Shown: in pieces, positions 7,383-15,800 of the stretch | Position numbering within the stretch: the first letter of the stretch is position 1 | Layout of the letters: every line of letters begins with the position of its first letter | Assembly: GCA_031276055.1 (NCBI GenBank) | Contig: JAISNW010000217.1 | Location: forward strand, 1-15,851 | Direction of reading: 5' to 3' | Length of the DNA: 15,851 bases | From: Deferribacteraceae bacterium | Lineage (GTDB): Bacteria; Chrysiogenota; Deferribacteres; Deferribacterales; JAISNW01 | Translations under genes and position numbers: made by a program | The notes under the pieces: generated by a model | Told to the model about the DNA's origin: nothing | What the model saw: only the letters and a program-made list of their open reading frames with translations | Database searches by the model: none

Positions 7383-8399
7383 ATGAAAATTCTATCAGCT
7401 CTTGTCTCGTTTCTCTTTGTTGTTCCTCTCTTTTTTAACGTTAGCGCTTTTGCCGCCAATATTGAGGATGGCGCATTTTTAGCGGATAAAAACAGTTTTG
7501 CCTACCGGTTGTATCTTAATTCCAGCTACAAAAACACCATCAAAGAACCGAGGGGGTATGGTTCTTATAACGACATTTATAAGGGCTCTCTCGATCTATA
7601 TTACGGTTTAACCGAAGATATAACCCTCGCATTTCAAGGGATATATAACTATAACGGCACAGAGGATAGAAAAGGGGTTCAAAAAGCAAATTTGGTGAGC
7701 TTTATCCGCGCCGCTGACGACGTTTTCTTCTTTGACGTGCTTTTAGGGATGAGCTTAGGGGGGATTTTAGACGCCGAAATGGAAGCGAAAGTAACAGGCA
7801 CTGTTGGAGGCGATACTGAAGAAAAGATTTCACCTAGAAATTACTCCTATGGGATGTATGGGGTTATAGCAGGCGGACGTTTCGGTATGAAGGCAACCCC
7901 TAATCTGACTATGGCAATCCTCTTTGAGGCGACTCATAGATTTTCTCAAGACGACACTATAGATGCTGAAGTGGATGCTACAGGATTGAGGCATCAATCA
8001 TTGCCTGTTACAGGCACTAAATTTAAGGCAAAGGGAACATTTAAGCCCCTTACAGACTATTACACTCAGATTGCATTCTCTTACAAAGCTGCTGATAAAA
8101 TATACGTCAACACCAAATTTGGCTATCAATACTATGCCGAAAAGCACCTAAAGGAAGCTCGTGTGGATTCTGCTTCTGCTAACGCTATCGATGAAGGAGT
8201 TATAACGCAACTTGTTGCTCAGGGCAGGTTGAACGACTCTTGGTATGAATTCTCTTTTGGAATATCAGGGATATACACCATCACCAACTACCTGCAGGTA
8301 GGTCCCTACTATGAATATATGTCAGGCAAGAATGAAACAGGAGCCCTCCAAACAAAACAGCGGATGGAATATGGGCTGCGCATAAACGGGGCGTTCTAG
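7383..8399 (+). CDS. Putative outer-membrane beta-barrel protein, family not recognised
   Basis: The 338-residue product begins with a clear signal peptide: MKIL, a hydrophobic core to about residue 20, and a signal-peptidase I site near AFA-AN at 22-24. The mature part has no membrane helix. It is rich in Tyr, Phe and Gly with many short alternating segments such as ITLAFQGIYNY, LTMAILFEATHRF and KIYVNTKFGYQYY, and ends in Phe (RINGAF). This is the pattern of an outer-membrane beta barrel inserted by BamA. I cannot assign a substrate or family. The frame is open to a TTG at 7359, but the ATG at 7383 is chosen because it has a GGGGG Shine-Dalgarno and puts the signal peptide at the N-terminus. 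It has its own promoter and is probably a single-gene unit, divergent from the HNH gene. Confidence 0.85.
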   Translation: MKILSALVSFLFVVPLFFNVSAFAANIEDGAFLADKNSFAYRLYLNSSYKNTIKEPRGYGSYNDIYKGSLDLYYGLTEDITLAFQGIYNYNGTEDRKGVQKANLVSFIRAADDVFFFDVLLGMSLGGILDAEMEAKVTGTVGGDTEEKISPRNYSYGMYGVIAGGRFGMKATPNLTMAILFEATHRFSQDDTIDAEVDATGLRHQSLPVTGTKFKAKGTFKPLTDYYTQIAFSYKAADKIYVNTKFGYQYYAEKHLKEARVDSASANAIDEGVITQLVAQGRLNDSWYEFSFGISGIYTITNYLQVGPYYEYMSGKNETGALQTKQRMEYGLRINGAF

Positions 8400-8414
8400 G
8401 GGCTCTAAATCGCT

Positions 8415-8439
8415 AGTGCAAAGCAGCCGCCCCTGCACT
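8415..8439 (+). terminator. Possible terminator hairpin after the outer-membrane gene
   Basis: AGTGCA (8415-8420) and TGCACT (8434-8439) form a 6-bp stem around a 13-nt G+C-rich loop, 15 bp after the stop codon. The nearest T-run (TTTTTT) begins at 8451, 11 nt after the stem, which is too far for a textbook intrinsic terminator. It may act with the palindrome that follows. Confidence 0.3.
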
Positions 8440-8450
8440 TAAAACCCCGC

Positions 8451-8472
8451 TTTTTTATGCAAGCATAAAAAA
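8451..8472. repeat. Perfect A+T-rich palindrome
   Basis: TTTTTTATGC and GCATAAAAAA are perfectly complementary over 10 bp with AA between them. Because its arms end in T- and A-runs, it would place a U-run at the foot of a short hairpin in transcripts from either strand. It lies between the outer-membrane gene and mazG, so a terminator or protein-binding role is possible. The rest of 8473-8562 shows nothing clear, and no strong promoter for mazG is seen. Confidence 0.55.
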
Positions 8473-8562
8473 TGCAAGGGTGAAGGGGAATTTAAGATGG
8501 GCAGCTAAACTTCGCTATTTTTAAGTTGTAATTTTACTTCTAATAATGTTTACTCTGTAATT

Positions 8563-9324
8563 ATGGATAGCTTTGACCGCCTGAAAGAGATAGTTAAACA
8601 CCTTAGAGGTGAAAACGGTTGCCCATGGGATAAGGCGCAGACTCTTCAGAGCATGAGAGATGATTTTATTGAAGAAGTTTATGAAGCGGTGGAAGCCCTT
8701 GATAGGCTAGATATCGATAATATCCGTGAAGAGCTGGGGGATGTTCTCCTGCATGTCGTTCTACATGCACAGATCGCTGAAGAAAGCGGTCTTTTCAATA
8801 TAGATGATGTTATCCGCACTATAAACGGAAAGCTCATACGCCGCCACCCCCATGTTTTCGGGGGTGAGGTTATATCTGATAAAGATATGGTTATAAAAAG
8901 ATGGGAGCAGATTAAACGAGAGGAGAAAGCCAACGCTCCCAGCCTCTTAGATAAGGCAAATAAGGCTCTGCCTCCTCTTGAGAAGGCGCATAAACTCCAA
9001 GCTTGTGCGGCAAAGGCAGGCTTTGATTTCCCAACTGACGCCGCTATGCTTGAAAAGGTTGAAGAAGAGCTATTGGAGTTAAAAAACGCTCTACTTCAGA
9101 GAGATGTCGGTTCACTAAAAGAGGAAACAGGTGATCTCTTATTCGCTATAGTCAATCTTGCCCGCCGACTTAACTTTACAGCCTCTGAAGCGCTTAGGGG
9201 CGCAAATGATAAGTTTGTCCGCAGATTTAATTATATACAGGCGCATATCCCAGATATTGCATCAACTCCCCTTGCTGAGTTAGATGCGCTATGGGAGAAA
9301 GCTAAGAAAGATGAACAGATTTAG
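8563..9324 (+). CDS. mazG: MazG, nucleoside triphosphate pyrophosphohydrolase
   Basis: MazG hydrolyses nucleoside triphosphates to monophosphates and pyrophosphate, clearing aberrant dNTPs and, in some bacteria, affecting ppGpp levels. The 253-residue product has the two tandem MazG domains of the full-length type. The first shows CPWDKAQTLQSM at 20-31 and the metal-binding acidic residues E37, E38, E41 (FIEEVYEA) and E57, D60 (REELGDVL), with RRHPHVFG at 93-100. The second shows KVEEELLEL at 165-173 and KEETGDLLF at 186-194. The ATG has no strong Shine-Dalgarno. The stop overlaps the start of the downstream permease gene by 14 bp, so the two are probably cotranscribed and coupled. Confidence 0.95.
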   Translation: MDSFDRLKEIVKHLRGENGCPWDKAQTLQSMRDDFIEEVYEAVEALDRLDIDNIREELGDVLLHVVLHAQIAEESGLFNIDDVIRTINGKLIRRHPHVFGGEVISDKDMVIKRWEQIKREEKANAPSLLDKANKALPPLEKAHKLQACAAKAGFDFPTDAAMLEKVEEELLELKNALLQRDVGSLKEETGDLLFAIVNLARRLNFTASEALRGANDKFVRRFNYIQAHIPDIASTPLAELDALWEKAKKDEQI

Positions 9325-10405
9325 CATCTATACCATAAAGATCTTCCTTAAATACCTCTTAATTGTTCAATTTTTTGTAACCATAGTCTCTATGGTTTCT
9401 GCCGCATATACCTACTTGCAAGAGAGTTTTCGCGCCCATGTTACCCTCTGGCATATAATAAATATGGAGATTATTAAACTTCCCGCCACTATCAACAGCT
9501 CCCTCCCAATATCCATCGTTGTTGCAAATATCGTTGCCGTTCTCCTCTTAGTCCGCAGCAACGAGCTTTTAGCCTACTCTAGCATTGGTGGGCGGATCAC
9601 TCGTTTTACAATCCCTCTAATATTGGTATCTTTTATAGCAGCTTTAGGCATGTATTGCTCTTACTCTCTCCTATACGCAAATACTAGAATAGCCTATGAA
9701 CGCTATAGAACAGAAAAGATACTGAAAGAACCTTATAACCCTCTGAGAGAAAAGGTTTCAAACCTCTGGTCTATGGATGGTTCAACCCTTGTCCATATTG
9801 ATTTTGTTGACAATACCCAAAATTACATTAGCAATATCTCTGAATACTATATGGATGCCGCTTTTATGATAAGCTCTGTGCGGAATATTGAAAAAGCTGT
9901 CTATGACAATCAGAGCGGAAACTGGGAGTTTTTCAACGTATACGATACTGACCTAACCCAAAAACCGCCGATAACAAATTTTACCGAAAAGACCAGTTCC
10001 ACAGGGCAGCTCTTGCAAGATATTGTAGCGATAGCCGAAAAACGCCAACCTAAAACCCTCTCACTGGGGGAGATTTCACGGCTCATAAAGTTGATGAAGG
10101 CAAAGGGGCTCTCCGCCAATAAACATGAGATGATCTTATACTCCCGTTATGCAAGCACCCTCTCTGTTATAGTGCTGACGCTTCTTGTAGTGCCTATAGG
10201 GATAACTTTCAATAGGCGCTTCTCCCCTTTAAGAAACGCCTCTATCGCCTTTGGCCTCGCCCTCGCCTTCTGGATTACCTTTTCAGCCTTTAAGTCGCTT
10301 GGGGAATCTGAGGTGCTCCCCCCCTTTGCCGCTAATTTCCTCCCCCACATCATATTCATTATCGCAGGCTTATTTATACTATATAAAAAAGAGAGTGCAG
10401 GTTAA
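9311..10405 (+). CDS. LptF/LptG-family lipopolysaccharide transport permease
   Basis: Inner-membrane permease of the YjgP/YjgQ family. In the Lpt system LptF and LptG sit with the ATPase LptB and drive lipopolysaccharide out of the inner membrane. The 364-residue product has the family layout: three N-terminal membrane helices (about 13-33, 55-82, 97-122), a periplasmic domain to about 280, and three C-terminal helices (about 284-303, 310-330, 336-358). SNELLAYSSIGG at 83-94 is the usual cytoplasmic loop after helix 2 that contacts LptB. Sequence alone does not tell LptF from LptG; only one copy is present, although the two are often adjacent. The ATG at 9311 is chosen over an upstream start at 9284 because it begins at the family N-terminus. 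It overlaps mazG by 14 bp, and the NfeD-like gene follows after 2 bp. Confidence 0.9.
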   Translation: MNRFSIYTIKIFLKYLLIVQFFVTIVSMVSAAYTYLQESFRAHVTLWHIINMEIIKLPATINSSLPISIVVANIVAVLLLVRSNELLAYSSIGGRITRFTIPLILVSFIAALGMYCSYSLLYANTRIAYERYRTEKILKEPYNPLREKVSNLWSMDGSTLVHIDFVDNTQNYISNISEYYMDAAFMISSVRNIEKAVYDNQSGNWEFFNVYDTDLTQKPPITNFTEKTSSTGQLLQDIVAIAEKRQPKTLSLGEISRLIKLMKAKGLSANKHEMILYSRYASTLSVIVLTLLVVPIGITFNRRFSPLRNASIAFGLALAFWITFSAFKSLGESEVLPPFAANFLPHIIFIIAGLFILYKKESAG

Positions 10406-10407
10406 TT

Positions 10408-10944
10408 ATGGAAACCATCCTTTTAATATTGCTTATTATCTCAGGGCTTTTATTTATTGTGCAGGCTATTCTCAGCTTTGCAGGGGTTGGCTTTGAGCTT
10501 GATTTTGATCTTGAAGGGGGTGCAACAGACTCCCCCTTTGGAATGCTGACAATACGCAACTTAATAACCTTTGTATTAGGCTTTTCATCGGGAGCTTATA
10601 TCCCATTAAAATTTGGAGCGCCCGTCCCCATTGCCCTAATTTCAGGGGTTATTTTTGGCGGGCTGCTCTCGGCGGTTATAATAGTTGGTTTAAGATTTCT
10701 CATAAAACTTCAGCAGATAAATAAGGTTGAGAGCCATGAATATAGAGGGCTTACAGCAAAGGTGCTGGTTAAGATAGGTCCAGAGCGTTCATCCGCAGGG
10801 AAGGTGGAGTTTGTGCTGCACGAAAGGATAGACGAGATGCTTGCTCTCTCTGATGAAAAAACAGCCCTGCACCCTGGAGAAGAGGTTTATGTGTCAAGGC
10901 TTTTAGAAAATGGGATGCTCTTAGTGGCAAAAGCGATGATCTGA
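10408..10944 (+). CDS. NfeD-like membrane protein with C-terminal OB-fold domain
   Basis: The 178-residue product has a membrane helix at about 3-26, two more at about 48-66 and 72-100, and a soluble C-terminal domain from about 110. The segment YRGLTAKVLVKIGPERSSAGKVEF, then PGEEVYVSRL and MLLVA, fits the NfeD OB-fold beta pattern. NfeD-type proteins usually work with stomatin/flotillin (SPFH) proteins in membrane organisation, and their genes are often adjacent. None is present here: the gene is instead 2 bp behind the Lpt permease, so it is probably the last gene of the mazG operon. It is closer to the short YuaF/NfeD1b type than to the long protease-fused NfeD. The family call is moderately sure; the role is unknown. 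Confidence 0.75.
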   Translation: METILLILLIISGLLFIVQAILSFAGVGFELDFDLEGGATDSPFGMLTIRNLITFVLGFSSGAYIPLKFGAPVPIALISGVIFGGLLSAVIIVGLRFLIKLQQINKVESHEYRGLTAKVLVKIGPERSSAGKVEFVLHERIDEMLALSDEKTALHPGEEVYVSRLLENGMLLVAKAMI

Positions 10945-10968
10945 AGTAAAAAAATAATCGCTGCCCCC

Positions 10969-10997
10969 TTGATATTTAATAACTCATGGATTATATA
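10969..10997 (+). promoter_or_regulatory. Sigma-70-type promoter of the FmdB-type gene
   Basis: TTGATA (10969-10974) and TATATA (10992-10997) are separated by 17 bp. TATATT at 10994-10999 is an alternative -10 with a 19-bp spacer. The predicted start, near 11004, leaves a leader of about 30 nt with GAGGTG as Shine-Dalgarno. Confidence 0.5.
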
Positions 10998-11033
10998 TTA
11001 TAGCCTGATCATAAAATATTTATGAGGTGAAAG

Positions 11034-11288
11034 ATGCCTATTTATGAATATGTATGCAAAGAGTGCGGGAAGAAGATAGAGAAGTTAGTAACTTCAATCT
11101 CGGGAGCGGACAGCATCCCTTGCAGCTGCGGAGGAACAGCCGATAAAATATTGTCTCTATCTTCTTTTCAACTAAAGGGGAGCGGTTGGTATCGTTCAGA
11201 TTATAAAAAAGAGCCTAAACAAGAAACATGCCCCGCCAAAACAGACTCTCCGTCTTGCAACGCGTGCCCTCACAGCGCCGCTCAATAG
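11034..11288 (+). CDS. FmdB-type small zinc-ribbon protein
   Basis: An 84-residue protein that begins MPIYEYVCKECGKKIE, the hallmark of the FmdB/CxxC_CXXC_SSSS zinc-ribbon family. C8 and C11 form the first knuckle. The second is CSCGG at 30-34, with CxC spacing instead of the usual CxxC. The core ends with FQLKGSGWYRSDY, also typical of the family. The tail adds three further cysteines (ETCPA, PSCNACPH), common in longer members. Proteins of this family have been linked to regulation of formamidase and amidase genes, but most have no known role. The ATG is preceded by a good GAGGTG Shine-Dalgarno. It has its own promoter and stands alone, convergent with nhaB. Confidence 0.9.
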   Translation: MPIYEYVCKECGKKIEKLVTSISGADSIPCSCGGTADKILSLSSFQLKGSGWYRSDYKKEPKQETCPAKTDSPSCNACPHSAAQ

Positions 11289-11298
11289 TTCTACATTT

Positions 11299-11339
11299 AG
11301 TTTGCGGTGCATACCGCCCCGCAAACTCTCACACTTTTT
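11299..11339 (+). terminator. Terminator between convergent genes
   Basis: AGTTTGCGG (11299-11307) and CCGCAAACT (11319-11327) form a perfect 9-bp stem 10 bp after the FmdB-type stop; TTTTT follows at 11335-11339. Within it GCGGT-GCAT-ACCGC (11304-11317) can form a competing 5-bp hairpin. The gap of 7 nt before the T-run makes it an imperfect intrinsic terminator. It lies between convergent genes and may serve both directions. Confidence 0.65.
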
Positions 11340-11343
11340 AGAT

Positions 11344-12804
11344 TTATAAGAGAAATCTTGTAGCTAAAAGCCCTATAGATGTCATAATTATCGTATATGG
11401 AAGCGCTAGTTTCATCATCTCGATATACGAAAGGCGGATAAGCGGCGCTAGTGATGAAGTTAGCAGAAATAGGAAAGCAGCTTGCCCATTAGGAGTTGCA
11501 ATAGAGGGAACATTTGTTCCCATATTCACAGAAACAGCTAGTTTACTATACCATGCATGGTCAAAAGCCCCTGCCTGAAAAGCGGCTTGAAGCTCGTTTA
11601 TATAGACCGTAGCCACAAAAACGTTGTCGCTTATCATAGAGAGGGCGCCGTTTGCAAGGAATAGCAACAGAAGCTGTTTTTCGCCTTCAGCCGCAAGGAC
11701 TATCTTTGTGATCGGAGCAAATAGGTGCAGATCATGAATCACCGCTACTATACTGAAGAATACCACCAAGAGCGCTGTAAATGGCAACCCGTCGTGAAAA
11801 GCTCCGCCAAACTCCTCTTCTTTTACTATCCCATTAAAAGCAGTAAGGATGATAATAACTGAAAGCCCTATGAACCCTACTTCAGCAAGATGGAACGCAA
11901 GCGCAAATACTAAAAGAACGCCCACAACCCCTTGAATAATTAGACGTAGACGCATAGCGGAATCGATTGATGCGCTTAAATCCTTTTCAGATTTTGCAAG
12001 CACCTTTCTGACGCCATCGGGGAGTTTATAGCCGTAACCCCAAAACTTAAACTTCTCAAGGAGAAAGCAGGTAAATATCCCTGATATTCCAACAGGAACT
12101 GAAACAGGCGAACAGTTGCGGAAAAAATCTGCAAAGCGCCACCCTAGCCTTTCACCTATTAGAAGGTTTTGCGGCTCTCCAACCAACGTCATCGCGCCGC
12201 CTAGCGTAGTGCCGACCGCAGCGTGCATCATAAGATTCCGCAAAAACCCCTTGAACTCTTGCATATCTTCTTTAGGAAGCGGGTTATTTGCAAGGGTGGA
12301 GGCTTCATCAAACTTTTTATACAGCGTAAAAAAGCCGTAAGCAACCGAGATTACAACAGCTGTTACTGTTAGGGCGTCTAAAAAGGCTGAAAGGAACGCT
12401 CCCAGCCCGCAAAAGACCATAGACAGCAGAATTTTAGAGCGGAATTTGAGCAAAATCCTAGTGAAGAGCACCAAAAGCCCTTCCTTCATAAAGTGCACCC
12501 CTGCCACCATAAACATAAGTAAGAGGAGCACAGGGAGGTTTTGCGCCACTTCATTGTATACTGACGAAGGCGACGCCATCCCTAAGATCACCGCCTCAAT
12601 CGCCAAAAGCCCACCCGCAGGCAATGGGTAGCAGACCAGAGCAAAGGCGAGGGTGAATATAAACTCTAAAATCAACACCCAACCCGCAAGAAAAGGGTTT
12701 ATGTAAAATAAGAGCGGGTTTATAAGGATGAACACCGCTATGGTCATCTTATACCAGAGCGGTGCACTCCCTAAAAAACTTTTTACAAAAACGGAATCTG
12801 TCAA
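11344..12804 (-). CDS. nhaB: NhaB, Na+/H+ antiporter
   Basis: NhaB exchanges cytoplasmic Na+ for external protons, keeping intracellular sodium and pH in range. The sequence follows E. coli NhaB closely from end to end: GSAPLWYKM, AGWVLILEFIFTLAFAL, LPAGGLLAIEAV, FLSAFLDALTVTAVVIS (D143, matching the Asp essential in E. coli NhaB), MTLVGEPQNLLIGE, LHLAEVGFIGLSVIII, and ATPNGQAAFLFLLTSSLAPL near the C-terminus. The TTG at 12804 gives 486 residues and is chosen because AAGGA lies 7 nt upstream, the N-terminus then matches the family, and it overlaps the kinase TGA as TTGA. A GTG at 12846 would add 14 residues without a Shine-Dalgarno. No own promoter is evident, so nhaB probably depends on the upstream kinase gene. 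Confidence 0.95.
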   Translation of the reverse strand: MTDSVFVKSFLGSAPLWYKMTIAVFILINPLLFYINPFLAGWVLILEFIFTLAFALVCYPLPAGGLLAIEAVILGMASPSSVYNEVAQNLPVLLLLMFMVAGVHFMKEGLLVLFTRILLKFRSKILLSMVFCGLGAFLSAFLDALTVTAVVISVAYGFFTLYKKFDEASTLANNPLPKEDMQEFKGFLRNLMMHAAVGTTLGGAMTLVGEPQNLLIGERLGWRFADFFRNCSPVSVPVGISGIFTCFLLEKFKFWGYGYKLPDGVRKVLAKSEKDLSASIDSAMRLRLIIQGVVGVLLVFALAFHLAEVGFIGLSVIIILTAFNGIVKEEEFGGAFHDGLPFTALLVVFFSIVAVIHDLHLFAPITKIVLAAEGEKQLLLLFLANGALSMISDNVFVATVYINELQAAFQAGAFDHAWYSKLAVSVNMGTNVPSIATPNGQAAFLFLLTSSLAPLIRLSYIEMMKLALPYTIIMTSIGLLATRFLL

Positions 12805-15800
12805 ATAGTGTTCCTTGTTCTCAAGTACTCGTATATCTCGTTGCACAATTGTAGCACAGCAGGTTTTAGTTTTGCAAGAGCTTCGTTGGCGTCATTTACC
12901 GAGAAAAGTTCATTGCTGGCTATCTGTTCAAGAGATAAGCAGAGGTCGCGCACAACTCCCGAGAAGTAGGCGGCGCTGCTATTAAGGCTATGGGCGCAAT
13001 TTTTAAGCAACTTCCCATTTGAAGTCTGAATAGCCTTTTCCACCTCGCCTAACAAGGAGTGGACATTGTTTAAGAAAACTTCCATAGTTTGCGGGATAAT
13101 ATTTTCCACACCTAAGAAGTTCTTCTTCAGAAACTCCCTATCAAGTATAGACTCTGTAGGAACATTGGAAGTTACGCTTGCTACAGTGTGTTCAATAACG
13201 CTCTTTAAGGAATCCATGAAGACAGGTTTTGTAAGGTTTCCATCCATCCCAAGTTCACGGTAGCGCTCCTGCTCTGTTCTGCTGGTAACAGGGGTTAGGG
13301 CTATTATTGGGGTGTATGTCTTGTTCTTTTCGCAAAGTTTGCGGATTTCACGTATTATAAGCCCGCCGTCATGCTGCGGAATCCTAAGCACCATTAGGAT
13401 AATGAAAAAGTTCTTCTCTCTGCAAGCCTCAAGAGCTTCAGAGCCGGAGGAAACAACCTTCACAGAGTAGCCTAGTTTGGAGAGGTGGCGTTGAGTAACT
13501 ATCTGATTCAATTCGTCATCTTCCACAAGGAGAGCCTCAAAGTTCTTGTTGAGAACTTTCCTTTCAGTATCTCTGCCTTTCGCGGAGGCGTCTGCACTTA
13601 GAGTAACCCTAATAGCATCAAGGAGTTTCTCTTTATCTACAGGTTGAACAATATAATTGTCCATGCCAAGCGGGAGGAAATTGCCCGCCTCATCAACATT
13701 GGAAACTTTGGTGACGGCGATTATCGGAACATGTTTCTGTGTTCTTTCTTCCTCCATCTTTATCTTAGAGATAGCAACCCCTATGCCCTGAACAGGAGAT
13801 TGAGTATCTATAATTATGAGATCAAGCTCTTCGTTCTTGTGGGCTTCTACAGCATCATCTCCAGTTAGAGCCACCTTAGTGTTGTTGCCTAGCTCTGCTA
13901 GAAGACCTGAAATTTCATTTCTGCTCTGCTCAGAATCATCAACAAGGAGAACGTTCAACTCTTTGAACATCTGCCTCTTGAGCTCTTTAGAGATGGTGGA
14001 GAGGTTGTTGGAGCGAAGGATCGCGTTCATTAAGTCAAACGGGAGCACAGGCTTCATAAGCACAGAGGAGAATAGCTCCCTCTCCTCATAGGAGCAGTCA
14101 ACATGGCCGGAGGTTAAGAGAATCAATGGAATAGACTTAGAGTATTGGTTGCTTTTAAGGTTTTTAGCCAGCTCAAGCCCTGTCTGATTGGGCATATACA
14201 TGTCAATGATGATGAAGTCAAAGGATTTTGCAAGAGTTTCGCCTATTATGCGCTGCGCCTCGCTGGCGTTGGCCGCCTCAAGGGTGTTGACCTTCCACTT
14301 CGCTAAGAGCTTGCATATAACATTGCGCGACATATTGTTGTCTTCCACCACAAGAGCTTTAAGCCCGGTGAGCTGCGCCTCATTTTTAACGGTGGCGTCG
14401 GTGGTGATCGATCTGTCTGAATATGCAAGGTAGAGATCAAACCAGAAACGGCTGCCGCTGCCTACTTCACTATCAAGGTTTATCCTAGAGCCCATCATGA
14501 AGAGGAGCTTTTTAGAGATAGCAAGCCCTAAGCCTGTGCCGCCTGATTTAGTAGCTATATCTTTTGATTGCAGCTCAAACACGTCAAAGATGCGTTCCTG
14601 ATTCTCTTTAGGTATCCCTATCCCTGTATCGCTGACAGCGAAACGGAGAGCTACAGTGGAAGAATCTTGATTTTGGATGCTGACCGATAGGAGAACATTG
14701 CCTGAGTTCGTGTATTTTATGGCGTTGGAGAGAAGGTTCATGAGAACTTGCGCTACACGGAGAGGATCGCAGAAAACAAATTCAGGGATCTCCTGATCTA
14801 TATCCACTACAAGATCAAGGTTCTTTTCGTGCGCAAGGTGCGAAACGCTCCCTACAGCGCTGTATATAAAGTTAAAAAGGTTTACCTCTTCTCTAGTAAG
14901 AACTATAGCGCCCGCCTCTAGTTTGGAGAAGAACATAATATCGCTCATAAGCTCCATAAGGTTATTGCCGGCTTTTCTAATCATATTAAGCCTTGCGCGT
15001 TGGTCAGGGGAGAGCTTAGTTGAAAGCATGGATTCTGCTGATTCCAGAACACCGCTTAGGGGGGTGGAAACCTCATTGCTTATATTGTTAAGGAAGATGG
15101 TTTTAGCGCGGTTAAGCCCTTCCACCCCTTCTTTTGCGACCCTTAGCGACTCGGTGCGATCATCAACTATCCTTTCAAGGTCTGTATTGAATTTAATAAC
15201 ATCATCTTCAGCGGCGTAACGGCGTTCTAGGTTGCCAAGAAGGTTGCTAGTGGATGCTATCAAGATGATCAATATCATAACCCATACTGCTATATGGGAG
15301 ATTATAAGAATTCTATTTGTTTCAACCGTGCGCAAGAGGTAAGGTTCATACGAGATGCGCGTGGAGATTCCGCCTGCTATATCGCCGTATTTATACCCTT
15401 GCGTTCTATGGCATGGGATGCAGCGCTCCTCAACTTTAAGAGGTCCCATAAATCTGAGGAATTGAAGCCCTGAAGGGTCTGCAACAAGCTCGCTGTATTC
15501 CAGAGAGCCGCCGCGAATCTTTGCAAGGGCCGCAGCCTCCCAATCATCAGGCTTATTGGCTTCACGTATAGGCTTTTCGCTGGTAATGTGCCGTTTTAGG
15601 TCAGCATTTACAACCCCAATCTCGTAAACAAGCCGAGTCATGTAGGCTGGGTTTATATAAGTTAGGGTGGTTCCACTACGTGTTACAACGGTTCTCTGCC
15701 CTTCAGGAAGGTAGAGATTAGGGCGCGCTTTGTCTGAAGTTTCAGTGTATAAACCGCCTAATGTCAGATTCCAACGCCAATAGATCATATCTGTTTCATA

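Noticed and set aside
12805..12846. GTG start for nhaB at 12846.
   Set aside because: It has no Shine-Dalgarno and adds 14 residues absent from NhaB, whereas TTG at 12804 has AAGGA upstream and a TTGA overlap with the kinase stop.
13644..13868. Plus-strand open frames within 12801-15788.
   Set aside because: They lie opposite well-conserved receiver and kinase domains and have no start signals or family features.
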